Counted from the stretch's first letter, positions 1-12,060 are shown. The stretch is 64,000 nt of DNA from Ricinus communis (GCF_019578655.1 NC_063264.1:11511213-11575212), one strand, 5' to 3'. Numbers and translations are program-made. The notes: generated by a model not told the origin, from the sequence alone.

Positions 1-790
1 ACATGTTCATGATTAAACTAAAACAAGAATTGAATACAAAGTAGACAAGAATTGAAAAGAACATGAACACCCTTTTCTTAGATGGTGAGATGCTATCTTC
101 TCTTGAATAACTTTGTATCAACACTCTACAGCTCAGATCTCTTTCTTCTTTCCCTTGAATCTTTGACCCAATCCTCAATGAGCAGCTATCTTGATGATGT
201 TAAAGTGGAATTCGTCTCTGTTTTCCTCTTCTTGATCATTGGAAGTTAGCTCTAGGGTCTATCTTGGATACTTTAGAGTTCTACACTTTTTTCTCTCTGT
301 GCGGCTCTCCTTTCTTCTTTCCTTCTCTTTTCTTTTAATTTAGTTTTCAAGACTCAACATGGCCTGGATTTGGGCTGTGCTAACGTGTCGAGCCAAAAGT
401 GTAATTTCGCCCTTCTTCAACATGACTTGGATTCTTCCCGTACTCTTCAGCACGGGCATGCTCCTAGGCTGTTTTAGTCTCTGAAACCGTGTTGCAGATT
501 GCTTCTTTTCACCCTAGGTAAGGCATTTCAACACGCCTGCTAACACTGATAGTGTTCCTCAGCACGGGCGTGTGGCTAGGGCGTGTTGAATAGTCTAACA
601 CGCCCGATTTGTTAGTTTATTCCCGATTCTGATCCGATTTCTTTCTAACTTGGATGATGTGCCTAGAAAAACACCTGAGACATAAAGGGAACTAAAATAA
701 GGTGATTCTAATACAAAAACACATAAATTGCTCTAAAAATAACTCAAGATCAAGCATGCAAACATATGTAAAATTAAGGATATCAAATCA
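1..790 (-). repeat. Athila-type LTR (3' LTR of element 1), cut by window edge
   Basis: The end at 790 reads ...TCAAATCA on the plus strand, so the minus-strand LTR begins TGATTTGA, directly after a polypurine tract. The same LTR terminus next to the same tract occurs at 23543. The body carries GC-rich inverted words (cacgggcatg, cagcacgggcgtg) at about 361-600 and the conserved 'gaacatgaacacccttt' leader segment seen in the other Athila LTRs here. The left end lies outside the window, so full length and target duplication cannot be judged. Confidence 0.75.
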
Positions 791-803
791 CCCCACACTT
801 AAG
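791..803 (-). other. Polypurine tract of Athila element 1
   Basis: On the minus strand this reads CTTAAGTGTGGGG and abuts the TG of the LTR. It is the expected plus-strand primer for an LTR retrotransposon. The same tract precedes the LTR at 23544-23556 with one change. Confidence 0.75.
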
Positions 804-2240
804 CTTTTGCTTGTCCTCAAGCAATCAATAGTTTAGATCATAGTAATGCAATCAACCCTCCTTAAAATTCATGCATTGGACTATAATTAAGCAAAATTCA
901 ATCTATCCGAAATTGAAACTCAACCAAAAACTAAACTAGGAATCTAAACAAGAGTAATTATCATGTTAGTGTATGAAGAAAATAAATACTACATTCAACA
1001 TCAAATATTCAAGAAACTATATGCCTCATAAGGAATCACTCTATGCACTCAGTGTTTAAAAGGTAGTCATCAATCCCTCAACGCAATTATATTCAACCTA
1101 CATACCTGCTCATAAATCCCATTTCCGCTACTGCAAGCAACGAAATATTATAATCAAAGGGTCTTCACAAGGGTTGTAATGGGGCTTAGTCTTAGGTATG
1201 AAGATTTGAAAGTGAAGTGTAAATAATTTCTTGACTTTTGCAATGCCTTATCCATAATATCAGCTCAAAAAGGACTAAATGCCAAACAAAGCTCAAAAAG
1301 GACTAAATGCCAAACAAAGATAATTAAATTCACTATAGTTTCCAAGTCTCTAAAACAAGATGCTCAAAAGGTGAAAAATGAATGAATACTAAATAAAGAA
1401 CTGTTTGTTTTTTTTTCCTTTTTTCTTTGAAGGAGAGAAAATAATAAATTTTATTTTCGATATAAGGGAGGATCTAAACCATATTTTTGAGAGACTTAGT
1501 GAATTCAAATTATAAATAAAACATGCATTTTATCCAACAACTCAATGAACACATTGCAAAAATTCCAGATATGGGGTAGGGATCAACAAATGAAAGGCTT
1601 AACAAAGAGTGATGATAAAGTAAAATGGTAAAAGATGAAGAAAGTGGATAAGCTCAAACTTGGCTAACCAATGGAAAATATCTCCAGGATGGCTTTTGGC
1701 TGCAACAGTAAATCCTAAGTGCCCTTATCATTTTATAACATTTGATTATTCATATGACCTCAACAAGCCTTACCAAGCAAGTTCTAAAAATAAGAAGAAT
1801 ACAATGCACACTCAAACAAGAAGGAAGGAGCATTTATGATGAATGCTCAATTAGGTTCAAAAACTCACAATTTAAATATGTACATTTGCATAAGGTGTCC
1901 AAATACCATAAATCAGATCATCATTTAATCAATTCATACACAAAACACAACAACTAATCAAATTCAAATTACCAACTTAAAGAATGGTTAAGTAACATTA
2001 TTTTAACCCAACCATAATGATAAAACTAAAAATTGGTCAATCATATTCTAAAAGCAACAAACAACAAGGAGGGTAAATCACATAGTCATAATCATAACTA
2101 TCAAGAACACAAACAAAAACTAATAAAAATCGAAGTAGCCTAAATATTTACTTCATCAATAATAAAATAAACACAATCGAAAAATATAAGAAAAAGAAAA
2201 ACCATAACAACGGGTTACCCACCCCACACTTGAAGGACAT
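804..2240 (-). other. 3' noncoding tract of Athila element 1
   Basis: No credible coding sequence. The tract is collinear with 23557-25020 and about 54250-55650, sharing blocks such as 'aagcttttgcttgtcct', 'cataaatccc...cgctactg' and 'aacctcaacaagc', so it is the region between the env-position ORF and the 3' LTR. It contains a perfect 28-bp tandem duplication at 1263-1290/1291-1318, an A/T-rich run near 1410, and a second copy of the PPT-like box at 2222-2231. Confidence 0.7.
1263..1318. repeat. 28-bp perfect tandem duplication
   Basis: Two adjacent identical copies beginning gctcaaaaaggactaaatgc. It looks like a replication-slippage event inside the Athila 3' noncoding tract; the other two copies of the tract do not show it. 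Confidence 0.9.
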
Positions 2241-2399
2241 ATTGTCCACAGTGTATAAAAGAGTTGGGAAGTAACATATTAAGTATTCAAAAATAGAAAG
2301 AGATACTGCCCTACTCATCTTGTTAGGCTGGTGGTACTGTTGGAGGCGGTGCATTATTGCCAGCTAGAATTGGGAAGAATTCATCAAAATCATTAAGTT

Positions 2400-2849
2400 A
2401 AAATCATTTATCCTATTCTTCTGCAAGGCTACCTTTATCCTGCCTCCCTAGGCCAACTACCCATTTAGGAGATGGAGAATCTGCCTCTACGTAGCATCAA
2501 AATGTTGGAACTTGCAAAAAGTAAACTGGAAAAAATGAATTTCTTAAGAGCATCACCGGATTCTTTTATTTGGAAGTTGAAGTTCTAGATCTTAGACTTT
2601 TGGAAAAAGATCTTTTTCCTCCTACTTTAACCTATCGAGCCTATATGTGTGCTGTTGCTGCATGTCGGTGATCTGATCAAATCTCGTAGTCAGCTCATCA
2701 ATCTGCACACTAGACGGCCGAGGAGCTGATGAGGATGAAGGTTGGGAGGAGCCAGGAGTATCTATAGGTCTGTGGTACTCCCCCTGCTCCTCTCGAGCTT
2801 CTCGGGCTATTGACCGAATAAGTCTGTATTCTGGCCTTAGGGGCCCTAT
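2400..2849 (-). pseudogene. C-terminal part of Athila env-position ORF, copy 1
   Basis: Minus-strand translation upstream of the solo LTR gives a segment with EYRLIRSIAREAREEQ, a Ser/Pro-rich linker and a Gln-rich stretch with QQQHTYRLDRL. It aligns with EYRLVNAIVREDREAS...LQQQHYTEF in the plus-strand copy at 32400-32680 and with 25500-25830. It is the tail of the protein whose N-terminal part lies at 5120-6057. The chromovirus solo LTR at 2850-5119 separates the two parts. I read the family as the Athila ORF1-type protein; its biochemical role is unknown and it sits where an env-like gene would be, downstream of pol. Confidence 0.6.
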
Positions 2850-5119
2850 TGTAACGCCTGCATTTTCTCATCATCCATGTTATGTGCATTTACATTTAAT
2901 CATTGGGCATATGATGGTATATCAATGATATTTTTATTTTATGAGAACATATATATATTAATTATAAGTAGAGAATAAGAAGCATGATATTAGATTATTA
3001 ATTTAGATAAGTTGATTAAGTACTTGGGTTATGTGTATTAAGCCTTAAGACTTAATTGAACCAATAGTTGAAGGTTGGGTAAATAGATTGGACTTAAAAG
3101 ATACAATTAAAAGTTAGTACCTATATATGGTTAGTAAGAATTAATTTAGGGTGATAAAAATAGTTTAGTACGTGGTGGCATTAAGAGAGGAATATTGGAA
3201 ATTGGAACCATGAGTAAGCTCATTTTACCTCTTCATTTCTCTAAAATTCGTACATGGCCAAAAACACAAAATTTGGAATAAGAGAGAGGAGTGGAATACC
3301 TAGAAGAACTTATGATTAAGATAGGTTTTTGCCAACTATTGAAGGAGCCAAGCTAAAGCTAAAGGATTTAAGCATATTAGCAACCCAAAAGCTGAAATTG
3401 GTAAGTTGTTACTTGAGTGTTATTAATTTGTCATTAGGGTTCATGATTACAAATTGGAAAAACTTCATTTGATGCTCTCATTGATTAATTAAAGGTCTGA
3501 TTATCATGAATTAGTAGAGTATTGAATGATTGCATAAAGATTAAGCTTGATTTAAGTTTAAGTATGTTAAGATAGAAAACTGTCAAAATTCCATCAACCT
3601 TGATGTTCTGTATTTTAGGCATAACATGGGTTATATAAGTCCAAATTAAGCTTAGTTGGTGTCTATGGAAAGTTTAAAGAGTCCTCTATAACTTTGTAGT
3701 TTTGTGATTTTGCTATTTTTGCCGTTTTGGTTGCTTAAATTGAGCAAACAGATTGCTGCTCGGGTACAACTAGCTGTATGACCCTTGCTCAGTAATTTGA
3801 AAATAATTAAATCTATAGAAGTCGGAATTGAGTAATTCTTCTTGGAGATGAAACTAGACGCATAAATGGATATGTCTATTTAATATGAGATTTTTGTATT
3901 AAACCAATTTTTCCCAGCAATAAATATACCTTGGTACTAAATTCTGTCTAGAAAACAGAAATGTTGGAGATTAGTTTTATGCAATTTATTGATGTTAATT
4001 TGAGTTAAATTGGTATTTAACTAGATGGAAAATGTTTATAGGATATTAAAACAGTAATTGAGAGTCTTAGAGGAAGAGTTAGACCTATGAATTAGAGAGG
4101 GGATGATCTTGTAATGCATTAGAACTCGCATTTACATGAATATTTGTAATATGCATGAAATGTGAATTGATGAATGTGTTGACAGTACTCAAAGGCCCTG
4201 GAAAGGAAGTTATGGAGAAAGGAGGTTCTTATATGCTAAAGGAATAAGTATATTTTGAGTAAGTAAATAGTTAATATTTGCTATGTTCATATATTTAATC
4301 AAATGTTCGCAAATGGTTGCGTTTTGCTTAATATTGTTTATGTTTGAATGACTGAGATGGAAATGATTGGTGTTGAGTGGAACAATTGTTATTGCTGAAA
4401 TATGATATAAGTGAAATGATTGAATTGTGATGTTAAGTGCATATGTGCATGTGAATGGTGGATTCCCCTATGAAAAAAAAAGATATATATATAAAGCCTT
4501 GGGAGGCTAAAGCCTAGAGAGGCTATAAAAGTGTATAATGTGAGATGAGGCGGAGCAGCACATTAAAGGGGATCCACAAGCCGTGAGAACTAACCATAAT
4601 TGTTGAATTGTATTTCTTCTATGATGGTTGTAATGAATTGAGTAGAATGGTATGGCTTTATACCTAAACTATGAATATCATGGAAAGTTATGTGATTGGG
4701 TGGAAATTGTATTAAGTGTATGTGATATAGATTATGTTGATTATTTATTTACCGAAATGGAGGCTCACCCTCTCCAAAATTTTTCTTTTCAGGTTTGTAA
4801 ATAGTAGTGCATCCGTTGGTTGTATACGAAGTCTAGCTTTTAGCGCTCAAGTTGGGCCAGTTTTGTGAAGTCTCCTCCCGATGCATTTTTGTATGCGCTA
4901 TGTGATATATATGGAAGTATGCCTTATAAGGCATAAGAAGATGTTTGTAATACTTGTTAAATGATGTTTAAGTATAATCATATGTTTATATGTTGATAAC
5001 CTTGTGTCTGGATTCTTAACAACCTACATATTGACCTATCTACCTGTAGTATATATTCTACGACGCTTGTATGCTTCTTGGCTAATGTTCATTGGTTAGC
5101 ATGTGATGGGGGTGTTACA
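2850..5119 (+). repeat. Solo LTR of the Tekay-like chromovirus
   Basis: It starts TGTAACGCCTGC and ends GGGGGTGTTACA. Apart from small indels it matches both LTRs of the element at 41431-50715. No PBS or polypurine tract flanks it and the host ORF resumes on each side, so it is a solo LTR left by LTR-LTR recombination. The flanking pentamers are cctat (2845-2849) and cctgt (5120-5124), a target duplication with one mismatch. Compared with the full-length element's LTRs it has only one copy of the 'gatgaggcggagcagc' unit near 4545. Confidence 0.92.
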
Positions 5120-6057
5120 CCTGTCCTTTAGGTGATCATCCTCATATAATGCATAGTAGATAGGCCAGCAAGGTCATTTTGCCTACAAGCATCAACTCAT
5201 CCAACAAATCTCTATCTAGTAGTTCCAACCTCCTAGCATTCCTAATCACAAAAGGTCCAAAATAGATCGAAGTCTTCTTTTGGTCCCCAATGACAGTCTT
5301 GCACTGCTTCACTAACACATATCCCATGTCCACCCTCCTTCTCTAATGCAGTGCCCATAAACAGAATACGTCAGGCTGGGTGACCACTCCAAGACTGTCC
5401 CCTCTCTCTATTAATGTATATGCCAGCAAGCAATGAAGAAAGCGTAAGTTATCAGAGAGGCTGGATGCATTGGACTTGCTAGAATAGTAAGGCTCGTCCC
5501 CCTCAAAGATGGTCCCCCAGGCTTTGTCAAAAGAAACTCCCGGATTGTATAAGGAGGCTCTGAAATCATCCGACTCTATAGTCACCTCATCATAGAGGCC
5601 AAGTGCGACGCCAAATTGGGGAATACTCATCAGGTAAGTTTGCCCTCCTAATCGAAATGAGATGGCTCCTAGCTGCAACCAGTCCCTGATATGAGTCTGA
5701 AGGAAGAAGGTAGATGTAAACTCAAGCCTGACCTCCTTGTAAGTAGGCTCCATAATGCCAAAGAAGGCTTTAAAAGGTGGAATCTTAAGTATCTCTCAAA
5801 CCTTTGTGGCTAGGCCGATTGTCTCCAATGCTACCAGTCAATACATCTCCCACAGCCTAACTGCATGTGCCGCAACTGCTGGTAATGGGCCCCATGAGTG
5901 GGGCTCTGAAACTATAAGAGTCTATGTCGTGCAGGAACTAGAGGTGGAGCTGGAGCTCTAAGTGCAGGTGGAGATAGGCTGATTGGGTCTGAACACCTTC
6001 TTTTGCACATACCCAACTTCTTGGGTCTCTCAGGCCGCTCAGTGATGGTTGCTATCT
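5120..6057 (-). pseudogene. N-terminal and central part of Athila env-position ORF, copy 1
   Basis: Open stretches at 5343-5753 and 5142-5333 on the minus strand encode the central domain: FFLQTHIRDWLQLGAISFRL, then FGVALGLYDE, YYSSKSNASSLS, a hydrophobic LLAYTLIERGDS stretch, and after an in-frame stop VDMGYVLVKQ and YFGPFVIRNARRLELLD. The same blocks occur in the plus-strand copy at 31800-32330. The pattern (R/K-LGG, GxxLGLY, DVFxLWA) fits the Athila retrotransposon ORF1-type family known from plant genomes; the function of that family is not established. The 5' end is lost at about 6057, where an Athila LTR fragment begins. The ORF lies 2 kb downstream of pol in the same orientation, the env position. 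Confidence 0.7.
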
Positions 6058-7090
6058 GTGTTACCTAAAGTTGGAATCTCTTCCTAATGATTGATTCTTA
6101 AATTAGCATTAAGCTTTAATCCGCCTTTATTAAGCTTTGTTAATTCTTAATCCAGCTAGTTAATTATCCTTATCTCTGAGCGATTATTAACCAGTTCTTG
6201 TTATTCAAAATTCCAATTGCCAAATGGACTTCTCAATCACACAAAGTAATCTAAACACATAATTCACAATGTCTCATGAATAATGCATTATCTTATTAAT
6301 ACTGAAAGCAAGAAGAATACAAAACTAACCCAAACAATCCAACAATATAATATCAACCAACATAGTAAAGAAATCCCAATGGATTTAATCAATCTAGCTA
6401 ATCATGTTCATTATCAAAATCCGCAAGAATTCAACTACAACAATGAGTAAAGGTAGAGAAACCCGATTACACCCTTGGATGAGAGTAAACAGCCCCAATT
6501 CCTCTTGCTCGAATTGAATCGATTCTTGTTCCTCTTGCTCGATTTGAAAACCAATCAACGAACCTCGCCCAATCTTCAATCTTTGAAGGGAATTCGATTG
6601 AAACCTTGATCCAAGTCTCCTTTTCCCTTAGTTCCAGCTCATAAAACCCTTAGAGAGAGAAATATTAGGGTTTGGGACATTCTCCCCGCTCTCCTTTTTT
6701 ATTTCCTCTCTTCTTTCTTTTAATTAATTCCCCCTGTCGCCGCCAACATGGCCGTGTTGATGCCTGTGTTCCCAACACGGGCTGGTGTATATGCCCGTGT
6801 TACTCTCTGTGGCTGTGCTCCCTAAAAACTTCTTCTTCTTTGATGTACCCAACACGGCCGTGTTGGTGCCAGTGTTTGAACCAACACGGCCATGTTCAGC
6901 TTCCTCATGCGCATACTTAGCTTGTTTCGGCAGCTTTGACGTCCAATTATACTCCAATTCTTCCCTTTATCATTCTTTGACTTCTTTTGGACCTAATGCA
7001 CACAAACAGACGCATAGGGTGAGTGTTGGGACCAATTCACATCCAAATGTCCATAAAATCAATCTTAGAAACCCCATTTAGATGTGTGTA
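6058..7090 (-). repeat. Athila LTR fragment (subfamily II) inserted in element 1
   Basis: From 'gttacctaaagttggaatctc' onward it follows the LTR at 57765-58880 through the marker segments 'gtctcatgaataatgcatta' and 'ccaatggatttaatcaatc'. It carries aacacggccgtgttgg palindromes at about 6745-6895. The first part of the LTR is missing on the left and the right edge is blurred, so the end is approximate. The env-position ORF stops where this fragment starts, so the fragment truncates it. Confidence 0.65.
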
Positions 7091-8290
7091 TTTTACGCAA
7101 TTATTCCAATAACAGCAATAGTTTAGTAGCAATACAACATTAATTTAACACATTTTCAACATACTTGCATTAGCTAATTCCAATTCAGCAGCATAATAGA
7201 AGCACAAGAAATTGAGCAAAATAATAGAATTAACAGAGATAGCAATTCAACAAAAGTAGCATACCACAATAACAAAAATCCATAATATCCATAATAGTAA
7301 CTAATAAACTAAAATAAATAATTCAGAAACAATGGACTTAATTAGGTAAAAGAGTAAAATAGCATACCACAATAACAAAAGTCCATAATATCCATACTAG
7401 TAACTAATAAATTAAAATAAATAATAACAACAATTCAACATTAAAGGAAAAACAAGAAATTGAGGAACATAACAGAATTGACAAAGACATTAAAAATAGG
7501 AAAAAAAAATAAAAACTATCAAAAAATAATGAACTAAATTAGAGAAAAGAGTAAAATAGCATACCACAATGGAGGATGGAAGAAACTTACTTGATTTGCC
7601 GAAAAAAATTATTGAAAATTGAAGAAAAAGAGGGAGAGGGTATCAGCCTATACCTGCGAAGAGAGAGGAGAGTAAATATTTTGCTACCTGTAATATAGAC
7701 ATTGAGGTTAGGACGCCCGTGTTCCAGGCCGTGCTGGTCAGCACAGTCAGTCTCTCAGCACGTGTTAGTCATGAAAAATGTGCTGAGGTCCATTTTCCTG
7801 TCACCACGGTTTGGGTGCCAAGAACACGAACGTGTTGCCTGACATGGCCTGTGTTCCCAACACGTGTTACTCTTTGAAGGCATGCTGAGTTCCCATTTCA
7901 GGTCGACACGATCTGTATGCCCACAACACGGGTGTGTTGTATGGCACGGCCGTGTCTCCGTATCGTGTCACTCTCTGAAGGTGTGCTGAAATCACATATC
8001 TCTTTTGGCACAGTCTGGTTGACTATAACACGTCCGTGTAGAACAGCAGCGGTGTGCTCTCGGGGCGTGTTGAGCTACCAAGACTATGCAAAAAATCAAA
8101 GTTCGTTCAAGGCACTTTTTTACGCGCAATTTCCATTAGTTAAACATTCAAGCTACCTTCCACATATATCTAAACACTCAAATAGCATATAAAACCCAAC
8201 AATTAATGAAAATGAAGAGTAAACTAGAAAAATAATGTTCCAAATTAATGATCAAAATGTTCAAAATCATAAAATAAAAGTTGGAATCAT
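7091..8290 (-). other. Pol-env spacer of Athila element 1 with palindrome cluster
   Basis: No coding sequence. Reading on the minus strand, a cluster of GC-rich inverted words (cacggccgtg, aacacgggtgtg) lies at about 8070-7705, followed by an A/T-rich leader and a GTAAGT at 7590-7585 in the context CAAATCAAGTAAGTTTC. The same order is found at 27200-26705 (minus) and 30640-30976 (plus). Beyond the donor, an approximate local duplication beginning 'agcataccacaataac' occurs at 7258 and 7361. I interpret this as promoter, leader and intron start of the env-position gene. Confidence 0.55.
7585..7590 (-). promoter_or_regulatory. Putative 5' splice site of env-position transcript, copy 1
   Basis: ACTTAC on the plus strand is GTAAGT on the minus strand. 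The flanking context ...CAAGTAAGTTTCTTC is shared with the copies at 26705-26710 and 30971-30976 although surrounding sequence has diverged. Confidence 0.45.
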
Positions 8291-9470
8291 AATGCTTGAG
8301 CTACTCTTGTTGATACAATACAAGGTTGACTCGCACCTCGAGCTCCAATGAGTCACCACAGTAATGTTTCAACCTATGCCCATTAACCTTGAAGTTTCCT
8401 TTATCCAAATGGTGTAATTCCATTGTGCCATACAGGAAAACTTGTTGGACGATGAACGGTCCTGAACAACGGCTCTTTAGCTTTCGAGGAAGAGCCAGAG
8501 TAGTGAGTTATATAATAACACACTATCCCCAACTTGGAACTCCTTAGTACTCCTTAGCCTTTTGTCATGCCACTTCTTGGTATGCTCTTTGTAGATTAAG
8601 GAGTTACCATATGCTTGGTTTCGCCACTCTTCTAACTCGTTAAGTTGCCACTGTCTATGTTTACCTACATTAACAAAATCAAAATTGCAAGTTTTCAGAG
8701 CCCACAATGATTTATGCTCAAGTTCAACAAGCAAATGGCATGCTTTTCCATAAACTAGCCTATATGGTGTAAAATTAGTTGAAGTACGATAGGCCGTCCT
8801 AAATGCCCACAAGGCATCATCTAGCTTCTCCGCCCAGTCTCTCCTACTCACTCCTATAGTTTTCTCTAAAATCCGTTTCAAACCCCTATTAGTGACCTCC
8901 ACTTGCCTACTGGTTTATAGGTGATAGGATGTAGAAAACCTATGCGATACACTATAGCGCTTAAGCACCTTTTCTAACTAGGCATTATAAAAATGAGTCC
9001 TCCTGTCACTAATAAGAGCTCTAGGTGTCCGAATGTAGCAAATAATTTCTTGACAAATCTTGTAACTACCCTGGCATCATCAATGGGAAAAGCTTGCACT
9101 TCATTCCACTTAGAAAAGTATTCAACGGCAACCAAGATGTATTTATTGCCATAAGAGAAAGGGAAAGGTCCCTTGAAGTCGATGCCCGAAACATCATAAA
9201 TCTCAACAGCTTGAATGCTCCTTTGGGGCATCTTATCATGAGCAGAGATGTTACCTGATCTTTGGCATGCATCAAAAACCTGAACAAATGCTCTAGCATC
9301 CCTAAAGATCGTCGGCCAGTAAAATCTAGAGTCTAGCACCTTCCTAGCTGTGTGATTCGCGATCTGATGACCTGCCGTTAGTCCTTCATGGCAATGCTTG
9401 AAAATCTGGAGGATTTCCTCCCCATGTACACATCGCCGACTAAACTAATTTGCACAAACTCTAAACAAGA
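8290..9470 (-). pseudogene. Athila integrase, element 1 (decayed)
   Basis: Minus-strand translation gives the integrase zinc-binding/core region at 9339-8974 ([59 protein letters not shown]) and the C-terminal part at 8902-8477 (LDDALWAFRTAYRTSTNFTP, YRLVYGKACHL, ELEHKSLWALK). These blocks are characteristic of Athila-lineage integrases. Integrase joins the linear DNA copy to the host chromosome. The catalytic Asp in GIDF and SKW-region landmarks are visible, but stops and frameshifts around 8950 and 9350-9480 break the frame, so no active enzyme is made. Confidence 0.85.
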
Positions 9471-9548
9471 AAGGATCCTCCCAAATGTAGTATTTCAATT
9501 CAGAAAAGAATTTCTTCTTTTATTGAAATGTATACCTTTTGGAATGAA

Positions 9549-10075
9549 TTAAGCAACCAGATAGTTTGCAAACCAAAGGATATTAGAATTAACTTGAACT
9601 GAGCATAAGAACTCATCTAGAAAGTTATCATCAAGCGCACTTTCATCAAGTGCCTCCAAAGTCGAGTTTTCCAGCCTAGAAAGCTGGTTTACTGCTAAGT
9701 TCTCAACACCTTTCTTATCTTTGATCTTAATGTCAAACTCCTGCAACCATAGAATCCAATGAGTAAGTATAGGCTTTGCATCATTCTTGCTAAATAAGTA
9801 CATAAGTGGTAGACCACAATCTCTGATAGCACCAAATAAGATCTGAACTTGTCAAAAGCAAAAACAATAGCCAGAAGCTCCTTTTTAGTGGTGGTATAAT
9901 ACTCTTGGATATCAGTCAATGTTTTGCTAGCATAGTAAATTGGTTGGAACTTCTTGTCTCTCCTCTGTCCTAAAACAGCTCCAATTGCAAAATCACTAGC
10001 ATCACACATAAGCTCAAATGGAAGATCCCAATTAGGTGAAACCATAATCGGGCCTATGGTTAGCTTCTCTTAAAG
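9549..10075 (-). pseudogene. Athila RNase H, element 1 (decayed)
   Basis: The minus-strand frame at 10045-9695 has LMCDASDFAIGAVLGQR, YYASKTLTDIQEYYTTTKKE and LLAIVFAFDKFRSYLV, the gypsy RNase H signature with the Asp and Glu of the active site. A second frame (9803-9549) continues with HWILWLQEFDIKIKDKKG and NLAVNQLSRLE. RNase H removes the RNA template during reverse transcription. A frameshift near 9700-9800 splits the domain. Confidence 0.85.
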
Positions 10076-10530
10076 CAACTCAAAAGCCTATAAACAGTCA
10101 TTAGAAAATGCATAAGGTACATCCTTTACAAGCAGTTGAGTTAAAGGTCTAGCAATCTTAATTTTGTGTCCCAGCACTATACCTTCCCTAACTATAAAAT
10201 GATATTTTTCTGAACTAGGTTAGCATCCACACAATGGTGAAGCTTAGATTATGTAAACAGTGAGTAAAGGAGTTACCAAATACAAAAAAATCATCCATAA
10301 AAACCTCCATGGACTCCTCAATCATATCGTGGAAGATCGCCATCATACACCTTTAAAAAGTTGTAGGTGCATTGCACAATCCAAATGGCATCCTCCTATA
10401 TGCAAACGTAATATAGGGCCACGTAAAGGTTGTCTTCTCTTGGTCTTTAAGTGCAATGGGGATCTAGAAGTAACCTAAAAAACCATCCAGAAAATAATAA
10501 AACATATGTCCACACAACCTTTCCAACATT
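10076..10530 (-). pseudogene. Athila reverse transcriptase, C-terminal remnant of element 1
   Basis: Minus-strand translation over about 10350-10250 shows FHDMIEESMEVFMDDFF followed by VFGNSF, including the catalytic Asp-Asp pair near 10290-10297. The block around 10490-10360 matches the fingers/palm region of the better copy at 28809-29545. The N-terminal half is missing: homology ends at about 10530, where a 29-bp copied segment and foreign sequence begin. Confidence 0.8.
10321..10355. repeat. Source copy of a 35-bp junction duplication
   Basis: Positions 10321-10349 are identical to 10531-10559, and the match runs to 10355/10565 with one mismatch. This copy sits in its normal RT context, as shown by the related copy near 29180-29215; the copy at 10531 does not. 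Confidence 0.85.
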
Positions 10531-10565
10531 ATCATATCGTGGAAGATCGCCATCATACAACTTTA
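10531..10565. repeat. Filler copy at the Athila/chromovirus breakpoint
   Basis: This is a second copy of 10321-10355 placed exactly where the Athila RT alignment ends and unrelated sequence begins. Short templated filler at a breakpoint is a known trace of plant end-joining with local template switching. Confidence 0.7.
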
Positions 10566-12056
10566 TCATACTCATGGACTAGTTATTACAATTTTGACTT
10601 AAGCCCAATAAACTAAACAAATTAAGAAAATCCAACACATAATACAAGACCCAAAATTAAGAAAAACTCTAACTGATGATATAAATAATTTTCTAATAAA
10701 ATTAAATCTAAATGGGTTAGATAAAATGGCTGAATACTCCCCTTAAACCAAGTTCCTCTCTTGACTTGTGATGGCTTTAACCAAGGCTAGACTATCATGA
10801 CCTTTAAGTTCTTTTCCATGAGCTTTCTTTAAGCTAATATTTTGGATGAAGCTTGGCAAAGCTTATCTTAATACTTTTAGCTTTAGCTTGAGTGAAAGGT
10901 CCTCCAAAATTGGTCAATGGACCTATTTGGCAAGCTGGACCACCCTATTGTTCATCACAACTACTCTCTAGTTCTTGATTTGATTTTAGTTTATTCATCT
11001 TTCTTTATTTATTTATTCATATTTAGCTTATGGTTTCTTCTTCTTATGGAATGAGGACTTTCGCATTATGAAAATCTCATGCATCTGCATATTTTAGGCT
11101 AGTGAGCATATTATTCCAGTCTTCTACCTTGTACGAAATCAACCTATAGGTTCATTGAAGAACATTGCAGACTTATTAACACTCGCACTAGGGAATACAA
11201 ACTTATCACTCACTTTGTTCATTTCTTTTATGTTCTTTGTCTACCCATGTATTTAAATCAAATCGACTTCATCTTTTGGAGGAGAGAGGAAATGACAATG
11301 AATGGAGCTAAGCCCAAATATTTTAATTCTAGGTTTGCATCATTCCTCGTTGCTCTAGGCACGAGGTCTCTTGATGACACAGGGGATTAGCGTAAGTATT
11401 CACGGGAATGTATTTGAAAAGTTTGACCGGTAACATTGGAGCTGTATTTGATGGTCAAGCGGGATGAGATGTAAACCCATAGACATAAGGGAGAAATCAT
11501 GTTGCTTTCAATTAATTCAAGTGGGAATGAGCGCATTTTTTGATGTTTAGGAGGCATATAATGAAGTACATTGGGCCGAAGTGTTATTAGGTATGCCCCA
11601 CGTGAATTTTCCTATGTTTGCATTAACGAATTATAGGAAAGCAATTATCAAGCTTTACCGGTGGCATTGGTGCTTGACTCTATGATTAGGCAGCATGAGA
11701 TTGAAGTCCACTTGCATAAGGGAGAAATTATGTTACTTTCAATTAAAACAAGCGGGAATGCACGTGTTGTGATATTTGGGAGGCACATAATAAGGTAAAC
11801 TGAGCTAGAGTATTATTTAGTATGCCCACACAATAGACTTACCATTTGTAATTATTGTAGTTTCGGGTCTTGTCTAATGCTTCTGCCAGACCGAATTAAA
11901 TATGTAGAATGTAATAGTTAAGATAAATTGTGACATCAGTAATATCATATGAGATTTAATTAAGCTAATGAGTGTCAGGCTTACTACGGGATTCGGTGGC
12001 CTTACGCCTACCCATTCCCTATTGCCAGTCACGGGCCCACAGATCGGGTCGTGACA
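10566..12056 (+). repeat. 5' LTR of a chromovirus, left end missing
   Basis: The right end reads GGGTCGTGACA (12046-12056), followed by AAGT and the PBS TGGTATCAGAGC, the typical exit of a plant chromovirus LTR. The left boundary is a breakpoint; the LTR start seen at 14239 (TGTAATACCCG) is not present here. Inside lies an imperfect tandem duplication with a period of 231 bp (markers 'gggagaaat' at 11489 and 11720). No coding sequence was recognised over 10566-12056. Confidence 0.6.
11421..11840. repeat. Imperfect 231-bp tandem duplication in chromovirus LTR
   Basis: Two diverged copies share 'gaccggtaacattgg/taccggtggcattgg', 'gggagaaat.atgtt.ctttc', 'gcgggaatg.' and 'gaggca.ataat'. Duplicated upstream segments are common in LTR U3 regions. 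Confidence 0.65.
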
Positions 12057-12060
12057 AAGT

